Position numbers and translations under genes: made by a program
Shown here: in pieces, positions 55,329-63,107 of the stretch
How the letters are laid out: each line of letters opens with the position of its first letter
Position numbering within the stretch: the first letter of the stretch is position 1
NCBI GenBank assembly: GCA_964392775.1
Contig: CAYMRD010000003.1
Coordinates: 62,001 to 126,000 of the forward strand
From: UKL13-3 sp964392775
GTDB lineage: Bacteria; Bacteroidota; Bacteroidia; UKL13-3
Direction of reading: 5' to 3'
Length of the DNA: 64,000 nt
The notes under the pieces: model-generated
What the model was told of the DNA's origin: nothing
The model's database searches: none
The model's input: only the letters and a program-made list of their open reading frames with translations

Positions 55329-55955
55329 TTGGATAGTTTTTGGGACTTATTTAAACCGGAAGAACTGATTCGCTTTGGCGGATTGGCTTTGTTGCTTATT
55401 GTGATTCTGGTTGAGAATGGAGTATTCTTCGGTTTTTTTCTTCCGGGCGATTCGCTCCTGTTTACAGCAGGCTTATTGTGTTTTTTAGATGTGCTCGATG
55501 TTGATTTGGCAGTGCTTGAGGCAAGTATCGCCAGTGCAGCCATTCTTGGGTATTATATCGGTTATTATTTTGGCTACAAAACAGGAGAGGCTCTCTACAA
55601 ACGCCCCGACTCTCTGTTTTTCAAGCAGCAATACATTCATACAGCCGAAAGCTTCTACAAAAAATACGGAGGAGCAGCCCTGATTCTTGGCCGCTTTTTA
55701 CCCATTGTACGCACGTTTGCACCCATTTTAGCAGGTGTGGTAAAGGTTGATCCGAAGATATTTTTTATTTACAATGTACTGGGCGCCATTTTGTGGCCGG
55801 CTGTTGTGGTTTCGGCCGGATATTTTGTAGGAAGTGTTTTTCCCGATGCACTCAATTATCTCAACTATATAGTGATTGCCTTTATAGTGGTAACGGCTAT
55901 TCCGGTTTACAACAATATCAGAGCCCAGACTAAGAAGCGTAAAGAGAACGCTTAA
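55329..55955 (+). CDS. DedA-family (VTT domain) membrane protein
   Basis: 208 residues from a TTG start at 55329, the only reasonable start in this frame. Hydrophobic helices with the DedA features FFGFFLPGDSLLFTAG, GYYIGYYFG, the FxxRFxPxxRTFxPxxAG motif (LILGRFLPIVRTFAPILAG) and GAILWP. DedA proteins are needed for envelope integrity and include flippases of undecaprenyl phosphate or phosphatidylethanolamine. Inner membrane. A small palindrome GTTTAC/GTAAAC (55303-55322) lies just before it. Its stop TAA shares TTAA with the convergent permease gene. Confidence 0.88.
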   Translation: MDSFWDLFKPEELIRFGGLALLLIVILVENGVFFGFFLPGDSLLFTAGLLCFLDVLDVDLAVLEASIASAAILGYYIGYYFGYKTGEALYKRPDSLFFKQQYIHTAESFYKKYGGAALILGRFLPIVRTFAPILAGVVKVDPKIFFIYNVLGAILWPAVVVSAGYFVGSVFPDALNYLNYIVIAFIVVTAIPVYNNIRAQTKKRKENA

Positions 55956-57178
55956 GCAGTAAGTTGTTTGGCTTTGTAAGCCGGATACAGAGCGGTAATC
56001 AATCCCAGTGAAAGCACGGTTGCAAACACCAGTAACACATCTCCCAAACGTAATTCCAGCGGATAAGAGTTAAACATAAATGAAGCCGTTTGGTCGAGTT
56101 TGATAAATCCGTATTGCTCCTGTAAATAACAAACAACAATGCCAGCAAGAAGGCCGATCAATGCACCGGTTGCAGCCGTCAGCACGCCATGAAACATAAA
56201 TACCTGACGCGCTTTGTTGCCTGTAAAACCTAAGGCCGACAAGATATGGAGGTCGCGCTTTTTCTCGATCACCAAAATATACAGAGAGCCGATGGTATTG
56301 CCTGCCGCAATAAGCAGAATGAAAAACAATATAAAATAGCTGATGAGTTTTTCCGATTTCATCACTTTGTAAAACGCTTCGCGTTGTTCAAACCGGTTTT
56401 TAACGGTAAAGTTGTTTCCGCATATTTCTTCCAGTTCTTGTTTTACCTTATTCTCGTTAGCACCTGCTGTCAGCGACAATTCAACAGACGAATACTCATC
56501 GGGACGGCTGAGCAGTTCATGTAAAAAACGAATGGGAACAATGATGTATTTGTTGTCTACTTCTTCCTGCACGCTAAACACGCCAACCGGAAAAATGGTG
56601 GCCTTTGAAAAGGCTCCCGAAGGATTGAGCATATCTACCTCACCACGGTTGGGTACATATACATGCAGTCCCATAAACATATCATTTGGGTCAATGGAAA
56701 GCTGATAACCGACACCCTGTCCAACAACAGCATAGTTGGAGGAATCGCCTTCCTGCAATACCAATGTTCCCGCCACCATGCAGCTGTCAAGTCCGGTTAA
56801 GGACACAAACTGTTCATCTACTCCCTTAACGGTTGCCAGATTTTGGCGTTCGTTGTATTTGAGCAGTACATTTTCCTCGAGCACCAGCGACACTTTTTCA
56901 ATGCCCTGTATCTGTTTGATGCGGTCGAGCGGAATTTGTGTGAGGTTGAATGTTTTGCCCACGGTTGCCGATACCTGCATATCGGAATCAAAATTGTGGT
57001 ACATGCTTTGAAACAGCACTTCAAATCCGTTGAATACCGAAAGCACCACTAATAGAGCCGCTGCACCTACAATATACCCCAGCAGCGACACGCCCGAAAG
57101 AATGGTGATGAGGTTAAACGAGCCTCCGCTTTTGCGCGAAAAGAAATACCGTTTCGCTATCTTAAATGAGAGGTTCAT
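55952..57178 (-). CDS. LolC/LolE-like ABC transporter permease (FtsX family)
   Basis: 408 residues. One N-terminal membrane helix (about 22-50, LITILSGVSLLGYIVGAA), a periplasmic MacB_PCD domain (about 50-265) and three C-terminal FtsX helices (ISYFILFFILLIAAGNTIG; FMFHGVLTAATGALIGLLAG; VLLVFATVLSLGLITALYP). LolCE-type permeases extract lipoproteins from the inner membrane for delivery to the outer membrane; the ATPase LolD is not in the window. The neighbourhood of rbfA is a frequent place for this gene in Bacteroidota, as I recall. MacB-like roles cannot be fully excluded. Confidence 0.8.
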   Translation of the reverse strand: MNLSFKIAKRYFFSRKSGGSFNLITILSGVSLLGYIVGAAALLVVLSVFNGFEVLFQSMYHNFDSDMQVSATVGKTFNLTQIPLDRIKQIQGIEKVSLVLEENVLLKYNERQNLATVKGVDEQFVSLTGLDSCMVAGTLVLQEGDSSNYAVVGQGVGYQLSIDPNDMFMGLHVYVPNRGEVDMLNPSGAFSKATIFPVGVFSVQEEVDNKYIIVPIRFLHELLSRPDEYSSVELSLTAGANENKVKQELEEICGNNFTVKNRFEQREAFYKVMKSEKLISYFILFFILLIAAGNTIGSLYILVIEKKRDLHILSALGFTGNKARQVFMFHGVLTAATGALIGLLAGIVVCYLQEQYGFIKLDQTASFMFNSYPLELRLGDVLLVFATVLSLGLITALYPAYKAKQLTA

Positions 57179-57235
57179 GTTTAGTGTTAATAGGATGAAA
57201 AGTTAATGGTTGATATGGGAAAACCAATCTTTTCT

Positions 57236-58036
57236 CTATTTCCAGGCTTTTACGATCAGTCCGGTTCCGGTTTTGTGGGTCGTGTACGTATCCATCCAGT
57301 TAAGGATGTAAGCAAACGGATAGGTAATGATATAATAGAATGGCAATACCACAAAAAACGCTTTGCTGGCATTGAGCATGCTCATCGGGTATTTCATAGA
57401 TAGTTTCCATGCAATTTTTCCGGGAGCACCATACGAATACAAAATCTCAGATTTATCGAATCCGGCTTTTTTCAGTTTCTCCCGCATTTCTTCAACCGGG
57501 TATCCATCACGAACGTGTTCTCCAATAAACGATTCACCGTGCTCATCGGCATTGCTGCCTCCTTGGTCGCTTGGTGTTGAAATCAACAACATGGCTCCGG
57601 GTTTCATGCTTTGGTGGAAATGGGTGAATACGTCCACATCTTCCAAAATATGCTCCATCACATCCACACATAATACCAGATCATAGGCATTTGTAGCGTG
57701 GGGTTTGGTTAAATCGCCTACTTCAAATTTCACATTGTTCAATCCGCATTTGCCAAAAAAGTCGTTGCAATCAGCAATTTGTTCGTCTTTAACATCTACA
57801 GCTTTAATCGCACATTGTGTGTTACGGTTGGCAATATAAAAAGAGTATTGTCCGAAGCCCGAACCCGCATCCAGCATGGTGAAGGCCTCTTTAAACTTAG
57901 GCCAGGCACGCAGTTCACGGTGAATATGCCAGCTGCGCAGCAACAGCAAATCGAGCAGCTTGTAAAACAGCTTGCGCAGGCCTGTTGAACGGTTAAATAC
58001 ACTTCCGAGGTCTCTTTTTATTGGATCGTATTCCAT
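57236..58036 (-). CDS. Class I SAM-dependent methyltransferase
   Basis: 266 residues from the ATG at 58036 (MEYDPIKRDLG). SAM motif I is MLDAGSGFGQYSFYIA near residue 54, motif II VKDEQI, motif III/IV YDLVLCVDVMEHILED, typical of methyltransferase-11/23 proteins. The last 60 residues contain a hydrophobic stretch (SKAFFVVLPFYYIITYPFAYIL), suggesting membrane association, as for lipid or quinone methyltransferases. The open frame extends 29 codons to 58123, but that would run through the intergenic hairpin CCGTG/CACGG and toward gltX. Substrate unknown. Confidence 0.8.
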   Translation of the reverse strand: MEYDPIKRDLGSVFNRSTGLRKLFYKLLDLLLLRSWHIHRELRAWPKFKEAFTMLDAGSGFGQYSFYIANRNTQCAIKAVDVKDEQIADCNDFFGKCGLNNVKFEVGDLTKPHATNAYDLVLCVDVMEHILEDVDVFTHFHQSMKPGAMLLISTPSDQGGSNADEHGESFIGEHVRDGYPVEEMREKLKKAGFDKSEILYSYGAPGKIAWKLSMKYPMSMLNASKAFFVVLPFYYIITYPFAYILNWMDTYTTHKTGTGLIVKAWK

Positions 58037-58132
58037 AGTGGATGTCTTAACAATTTTGAAGGCCGCAAAATAGAAAAACCCCGTGAATATCCACGGTTTT
58101 TTTGTGGGGTACTTACAACACAACCTCTGCTG

Positions 58133-58162
58133 TTTGAACTCCCCGCCAAAAAACTATATTTG
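58133..58162 (+). promoter_or_regulatory. Strong promoter of gltX
   Basis: TTTG (58133-58136), 18 nt, TATATTTG (58155-58162), exact matches to both Bacteroidota elements. The ATG of gltX is only 7 nt beyond the -7 box, so the mRNA is nearly leaderless. Confidence 0.65.
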
Positions 58163-58169
58163 CCCCGTT

Positions 58170-59702
58170 ATGACTGATAGAAGAGTAAGAGTTCGTTTTG
58201 CGCCAAGTCCTACAGGAGCCTTGCATATTGGCGGGGTGCGCACCGCTTTATACAATTACCTGTTTGCTAAAAAACATGGTGGCGATTTTATCATCCGCAT
58301 TGAGGATACCGACCAAACACGTTTTGTGCCGGGTGCCGAGCATTATATTATTGAATCGCTCAAATGGCTGGGTATCAATGCTAATGAAGGTATTGGTTTT
58401 GGGGATGGCCCCCATGCTCCGTATCGCCAAAGCGAGCGTAAGCCGATGTACCGTCAGTATGCTATGCAACTGATTGAGAGCGACCATGCCTATTATGCTT
58501 TTGATACTCCCGAAGAACTGGATGCCATGCGTGAGCGTTTAAAAGCATCGAATGTAGATGCCAAGTATGATGCAATCACGCGCAGCGCCATGAAAAACTC
58601 ACTCACATTGAGTGAGGATGAGGTGAAGCAACGTATTGAAGCGGGAGATCCGTATGTGATCCGTTTTAAGTTGCCGCGCAAAGAAGAAGTGAAGTTTCAC
58701 GATGAAATCCGCGGTTGGGTGAATGTAAACACCGGCCAGATGGATGATAAGGTTTTGTACAAAAGCGATGGAATGCCAACCTATCACTTAGCCAATGTGG
58801 TGGATGATTATCTGATGCAAACCACGCACGTTATCCGTGGAGAAGAGTGGTTGCCTTCGGCTCCTTTGCACGTGTTATTGTACCGTGCTTTAGGTTGGGA
58901 AGAGGTAATGCCTAAGTTTGCGCATTTGCCTTTATTGCTCAAACCCGAAGGAAACGGTAAACTAAGTAAACGTGATGGCGACCGTTTAGGATTTCCGGTA
59001 TTTCCGTTGGAATGGAAAGACCCGAACACAGGCGAAACCTCCAGCGGTTACCGCGAGAGTGGTTATCTGCCCGAAGCCGTTGTAAACTTATTGGCTTTAT
59101 TAGGATGGAATCCGGGAAACAATATTGAACTGATGACCATGGACCAAATGGTGGAATTGTTTTCACTTGAACGTGTGAGTAAACACGGAGCCAAGTTTGA
59201 CCAGAACAAAGCCCGGTGGTTCAACCAGCAATACATTCGCCACACCGATACGGCTGTATTGGCTGAGGCGTTGAAAAAAGAAGTGACAGCAAAAGGATTG
59301 ACTTTCAGTGATGCTTATATCACCCGCACATGTGAGTTAATCAAAGAGAAAATCACATTTATGAAAGACCTGTGGCCAATGAGTGATTATTTCTTCATTG
59401 CACCCACTGCGTATGATGAGGCCGTAATTCAAAAACGCTGGAACTCAACATCACCTTTGGTATTGACTGACCTGATTCAATTGGTGGAGGCCAGTTCCGG
59501 CTTTTCAGCCGAATCGTTTGAGGCAGCCTACAATCAGGCATTAACCAATCAGCAGGTTGCCGGAAAAGATTTCCTGCAGTTGCTGCGTGTGTGTTTGTCG
59601 GGAATAGCAGGTGGTCCTCCAATTTTTGAGATGGCTGCTTTGTTTGGGAAAGACGAAACGCTCAAACGTTTGCAACAGGCGCTCAATACCATTAAAAAGT
59701 AA
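58170..59702 (+). CDS. gltX: Glutamyl-tRNA synthetase
   Basis: 510 residues from the ATG at 58170, the usual length. Class I features: PSPTGALHIGGVRT (HIGH motif at 19-22) and KLSKRDG (KMSKS equivalent at 264-268), with the catalytic Rossmann core, the tRNA-contacting middle region and a helical anticodon-binding C-terminus. It charges tRNA-Glu in the cytoplasm. The open frame begins 29 codons upstream, but that part contains the promoter, so MTDRRVRVRFAPSP is the start. Confidence 0.97.
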   Translation: MTDRRVRVRFAPSPTGALHIGGVRTALYNYLFAKKHGGDFIIRIEDTDQTRFVPGAEHYIIESLKWLGINANEGIGFGDGPHAPYRQSERKPMYRQYAMQLIESDHAYYAFDTPEELDAMRERLKASNVDAKYDAITRSAMKNSLTLSEDEVKQRIEAGDPYVIRFKLPRKEEVKFHDEIRGWVNVNTGQMDDKVLYKSDGMPTYHLANVVDDYLMQTTHVIRGEEWLPSAPLHVLLYRALGWEEVMPKFAHLPLLLKPEGNGKLSKRDGDRLGFPVFPLEWKDPNTGETSSGYRESGYLPEAVVNLLALLGWNPGNNIELMTMDQMVELFSLERVSKHGAKFDQNKARWFNQQYIRHTDTAVLAEALKKEVTAKGLTFSDAYITRTCELIKEKITFMKDLWPMSDYFFIAPTAYDEAVIQKRWNSTSPLVLTDLIQLVEASSGFSAESFEAAYNQALTNQQVAGKDFLQLLRVCLSGIAGGPPIFEMAALFGKDETLKRLQQALNTIKK

Positions 59703-59704
59703 GT

Positions 59705-60253
59705 ATGAAAAAAAGCCTTTGTGTTTTGTTGCTCATCACCACACTTGCTTCATGCAAGATGGCCATGTTTAATCAACTGGTGGATGCTGAGCAAACTGTT
59801 TTTCCCGACACCCTGCAAGGCAATTATTACCTCAAAGTGCCAACGGGATGGTTTAAGAAAACAGACAAAGACACATTATTCATTGATATTCGTACAAACG
59901 AGTATGCACTTCGCGACAGTGGCGAAACAGTAGTAACACAACTTAACGAGAATCACAAACTGGTGCTGCTGCAAAAACGCTATTATGTGTGGGCCAATCA
60001 TCATGACGAATATCAATCGTACTGGAATTATACGTTTGTAGAGCCCACTAAAAAGGGTTTGAAATTGTATACAATTCTTGAAGATGACAAAACCAAGACA
60101 TTGCCAAAGTATTTCGGCAGGCAGTTTGTGCAACTGAACAACTCCGGTGATTCGGTGTTTGTATATAAGGCAACCGAAAGCCAGCTGGTAGCCTATTTCG
60201 AAAAAGTATTGAAGAAAAAAGACGCACTCGAATTGGTGCGCATCAAAAAATAA
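59705..60253 (+). CDS. Putative lipoprotein of unknown function
   Basis: 182 residues, 2 nt after the gltX stop. Signal peptide MKKSLCVLLLITTLASC with lipobox LASC, followed by KMAMFNQLVDAEQ and a beta-rich domain with no family I recognise (GNYYLKVPTGWFKKTDKDTL, YYVWANHHDEYQSYWNY). It is probably anchored to a membrane facing the periplasm and co-transcribed with gltX and the B12-binding gene, though no functional link to them is evident. Confidence 0.65.
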   Translation: MKKSLCVLLLITTLASCKMAMFNQLVDAEQTVFPDTLQGNYYLKVPTGWFKKTDKDTLFIDIRTNEYALRDSGETVVTQLNENHKLVLLQKRYYVWANHHDEYQSYWNYTFVEPTKKGLKLYTILEDDKTKTLPKYFGRQFVQLNNSGDSVFVYKATESQLVAYFEKVLKKKDALELVRIKK

Positions 60254-60257
60254 AAAG

Positions 60258-60665
60258 ATGAACAGACCTGTCAGAGTATTGGTAGCCAAAGTAGGACTGG
60301 ATGGTCACGATCGCGGAGCAAAAGTAATAGCCACCGCTTTGCGTGATGCCGGAATGGAAGTTATTTATACAGGGTTGCGCCAAACACCCGAAATGGTTGT
60401 GCAAGCTGCCTTGCAGGAAGATGTGGATGTGATTGGTGTGAGCATTTTATCAGGTGCACACAATACAGTTTTTCCACGCTTGATTGAGTTGATGAAGCAG
60501 GAAGGATTAACAGACGTTTTGCTCACCGGAGGCGGAATTATTCCGGATGAAGATATGCAGCAGCTTAGTCAATCAGGGGTGGGAAAATTGTTCGCACCGG
60601 GTTCTCCAATGCATGAAATTGCCCAATACATCAAAGATTGGGTAAGTACCCATCGTAGTGTTTAA
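60258..60665 (+). CDS. Stand-alone cobalamin-binding subunit of a methylmalonyl-CoA-type mutase
   Basis: 135 residues, matching just the C-terminal B12-binding domain of methylmalonyl-CoA mutase. The base-off/His-on motif DGHDRG (Asp15, His17, Gly20), SILSG near 78-82 and TGGGIIP near 105-110 are intact. Such small subunits occur in split mutases (isobutyryl-CoA or 2-hydroxyisobutyryl-CoA mutase, archaeal methylmalonyl-CoA mutase) and need a separate catalytic subunit, which is not in this window. It is 4 nt after the lipoprotein gene; a crotonase follows after 133 nt. Confidence 0.88.
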   Translation: MNRPVRVLVAKVGLDGHDRGAKVIATALRDAGMEVIYTGLRQTPEMVVQAALQEDVDVIGVSILSGAHNTVFPRLIELMKQEGLTDVLLTGGGIIPDEDMQQLSQSGVGKLFAPGSPMHEIAQYIKDWVSTHRSV

Positions 60666-60798
60666 GCATCACCTGTGTGCATAAAAAAATTGCGGGTATG
60701 CTACACATGCTCCTAAATACAGTTAATGTTGCGCGTCCTATACTTTGAAACAAAAAACTACTCAGGTTATTTTATTAAAGTAAATTTATCTTAAACAG

Positions 60799-61590
60799 AT
60801 GACAACAGCAGTTATGTACGAAACGATTCTTACAGAAGTTAAAAATGAAATTTTTTACATCACGATTAACCGGGAATCGAAACTGAATGCATTGAACATT
60901 CAAACGTTGACAGACATTAAAAATGCTATTCTAGGCATTTATCAAAATGCCGAAGTAAAAGGCGTTATCCTTACAGGTGCAGGGCAAAAAGCATTTGCCG
61001 CAGGTGCAGATATTGCCGAGTTTGCCAACTTCAATGTTGAAGAAGGAACCCGCATGAGTGCCGAAGGACATGCCGTTTTGAATGCTATTGAAAATTGCCC
61101 TAAGCCTGTTATTGCAGCCATTAATGGTTTTGCACTGGGTGGAGGGAATGAGCTGGCTATGGCCTGCCACATGCGTGTTGCAGGTGAAGGAGCCCGTTTT
61201 GGTCAGCCGGAAGTAAACCTTGGTATCACACCGGGATATGCCGGAACACAACGTTTGGCTCAATTAATTGGTAAAGGCCGTGCCCTTGAGGTATTGATGA
61301 CAGCCGATATGATTCCGGCTCAGCGTGCTTACGAAATGGGTTTGGTAAACCACGTAGTGCCCGCTGACCAGGTGATTGCGAAATCGGAAGAAATTTTAGG
61401 CAAAATCAAAACCAAATCTCCATTAGCTATTGCATCAGTTATTCGTTGTGTAAATGCACACTACGAAAAGAAACTGGATGGAAACAATGTAGAAATTAAT
61501 GAGTTCGGAAACTTCTTCGGATCAGAAGATTTTAAAGAAGGAACCGTAGCGTTTATGGAAAAACGTAAAGCTGATTTCAAAGGAAAATAA
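60799..61590 (+). CDS. Enoyl-CoA hydratase/isomerase (crotonase) family protein
   Basis: 263 residues. Crotonase signatures are complete: oxyanion-hole regions FAAGADIAEF and GFALGGGNELAMAC, with both catalytic glutamates of true enoyl-CoA hydratases in place (Glu118 and Glu138 in GQPEVNLG). It hydrates 2-enoyl-CoA in fatty or branched-chain acid breakdown. An in-frame ATG at 60814 is an alternative start. It ends at a strong terminator. Together with the B12-binding subunit it suggests acyl-CoA metabolism, but they are not clearly one operon. Confidence 0.9.
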   Translation: MTTAVMYETILTEVKNEIFYITINRESKLNALNIQTLTDIKNAILGIYQNAEVKGVILTGAGQKAFAAGADIAEFANFNVEEGTRMSAEGHAVLNAIENCPKPVIAAINGFALGGGNELAMACHMRVAGEGARFGQPEVNLGITPGYAGTQRLAQLIGKGRALEVLMTADMIPAQRAYEMGLVNHVVPADQVIAKSEEILGKIKTKSPLAIASVIRCVNAHYEKKLDGNNVEINEFGNFFGSEDFKEGTVAFMEKRKADFKGK

Positions 61591-61606
61591 TCCAGTCAAT
61601 AAAGGG

Positions 61607-61635
61607 AAAGCCGAACAAACTGTTCGGCTTTTTTT
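61607..61635 (+). terminator. Intrinsic terminator after the crotonase gene
   Basis: An 11-bp perfect stem, AAAGCCGAACA (61607-61617) with TGTTCGGCTTT (61621-61631), 3-nt loop, followed by TTTT. Confidence 0.93.
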
Positions 61636-61674
61636 GTGCTGTTTCATTTCAAAAAAAATAATAACTTGCCCTCA

Positions 61675-62337
61675 GTGGAACAGCATACTACCTCCAAAGA
61701 AAAAATACTTAAAAAAGTACGGCAGGCCCTTATCTTTAAATCAAAGGGCAAGTATGCTAATATCGATCTGGAGAGTAACGTGTATGCCCACAATGAAGCT
61801 GACGAATCTATCTACGAAACCTTTGCACGGGAGTTTACCCAGCTTACCGGTCAGTTTGTAATTTGCGATAACCGCTTTGATTTTATTGATAAGCTGCTCA
61901 CGTTAATTGAGCGCAGAAAATATAAAAACATGTATTGCTGGGATGCTCAGATTCAAGAGCAACTGCGGGATGCCGGGGTCAGTTTTCAGGACCAAAAACA
62001 TCAACCTGAAAAAATGCAGGCGGCCATTACCGGTTGCGAAGCACTCATTGCACGTACAGGTTCAGTGATGGTAACATCGGGTAAAAATTCGAGAGTGCTT
62101 ACCGTGTTTCCTCCGGTGCATATTGTGGTAGCTTATACTTCACAAGTGGTTATGGAAATTAAAGACGGATTGCAGGTGATGCGCAATAAATATGGTAGAA
62201 ATACGCCATCCATGATTTCATTTATTTCAGGCCCCAGCCGTACCGGAGACATTGAAAAAACATTGGTTATAGGCGCTCATGGCCCCAAAGAGGTTTTTGT
62301 TTTTTTGATTGATGATACCCACACAGACCCGGCATAA
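61675..62337 (+). CDS. LUD-domain (LutC/YkgG-like) protein
   Basis: 220 residues from a GTG at 61675 (MEQHTTSKEKILKKVRQAL, the normal LutC-like start). A TTG at 61666 is also possible; the longest frame (GTG at 61636) begins at the terminator and is unlikely. The LUD fold follows: EALIARTGSVMVTSG, VFPPVHIVVAYTSQVV, FISGPSRTGDIEKTLVIGAHGP, the last being the diagnostic motif. LutC acts with LutA and LutB in lactate oxidation in Bacillus; no LutA or LutB gene is in the window, and many Bacteroidota have a lone copy. Cytoplasmic. Confidence 0.85.
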   Translation: MEQHTTSKEKILKKVRQALIFKSKGKYANIDLESNVYAHNEADESIYETFAREFTQLTGQFVICDNRFDFIDKLLTLIERRKYKNMYCWDAQIQEQLRDAGVSFQDQKHQPEKMQAAITGCEALIARTGSVMVTSGKNSRVLTVFPPVHIVVAYTSQVVMEIKDGLQVMRNKYGRNTPSMISFISGPSRTGDIEKTLVIGAHGPKEVFVFLIDDTHTDPA

Positions 62338-62357
62338 GCGAATATTGAAAGGATATT

Positions 62358-63107
62358 TTGAGCAACAGACGTAATATATATTTTGCATCCGATTTTCATC
62401 TCGGTGTTCCCGATCAAGCATCCAGTCTGGAAAGGGAAAAACGTATTGTACGCTGGCTCGATTCGATTGCTGATGATGCAAGCGATATTTATCTGGTGGG
62501 CGATTTGTTCGACTTTTGGTTTGAGTTTAAAACCGTTGTTCCCAAAGGGTTTGTAAGACTGCTGGGTAAACTTGCCGAGTTGAGCGATGCCGGTGTTCGT
62601 CTTCATGTTTTTCATGGCAACCACGATTTATGGCAGTTTGGTTACCTTGAGCAGGAAATAGGTTGTACTGTGTATCCCAAGCCTATAACAGTAACCTTAG
62701 GAGGCAAACAGTTTCATATTGCACATGGTGACGGATTAGGGCCGGGACAGCACTGGTTTAAGTTTATCCTGAGCATTTACCGCAACTATTTTTTTCAGCG
62801 CCTGTTCGCATTCTTTCATCCCAATATCGGAATCCGGATTGCCAACTGGTTTTCGAGCCGCAGCAAAGAACAAACCTTTACTGAGAATCAGGAGTACCTG
62901 AGCGATGATAACGAGTATCTGGTATTGTATGCCAAACAAATGATGCAGAAACAACCCATTGATTATTTTATCTTCGGTCACAGGCATTTTCCCTTCAACA
63001 AGAAATTTGGCAACAGCAACGTTATCAATCTGGGCGATTGGATGGGATACAATACCTACGCAGTTTTTGATGGAAACACCGTTGAGCTCAAAAAGTATGA
63101 AGGATAG
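62358..63107 (+). CDS. lpxH: UDP-2,3-diacylglucosamine diphosphatase
   Basis: 249 residues. Calcineurin-like metallophosphatase with SDFHLG (Asp12, His14), GDLFDFWFE (about 48-56), HGNHD (86-90), AHGDGLGPG (122-130) and FGHRHFP near 210, the full LpxH metal-binding set plus LpxH-type loops. It makes lipid X in lipid A synthesis at the inner membrane. The start is TTG at 62358: an in-frame stop TGA at 62346-62348 excludes any upstream start and no ATG is near. Confidence 0.92.
   Translation: MSNRRNIYFASDFHLGVPDQASSLEREKRIVRWLDSIADDASDIYLVGDLFDFWFEFKTVVPKGFVRLLGKLAELSDAGVRLHVFHGNHDLWQFGYLEQEIGCTVYPKPITVTLGGKQFHIAHGDGLGPGQHWFKFILSIYRNYFFQRLFAFFHPNIGIRIANWFSSRSKEQTFTENQEYLSDDNEYLVLYAKQMMQKQPIDYFIFGHRHFPFNKKFGNSNVINLGDWMGYNTYAVFDGNTVELKKYEG

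Noticed and set aside
58074..58101. Hairpin CCGTG/CACGG with T-run between the methyltransferase and gltX
   Set aside because: It looks like a terminator, but the flanking genes diverge here, so no transcript should end at this point; the stem is only 5 bp.
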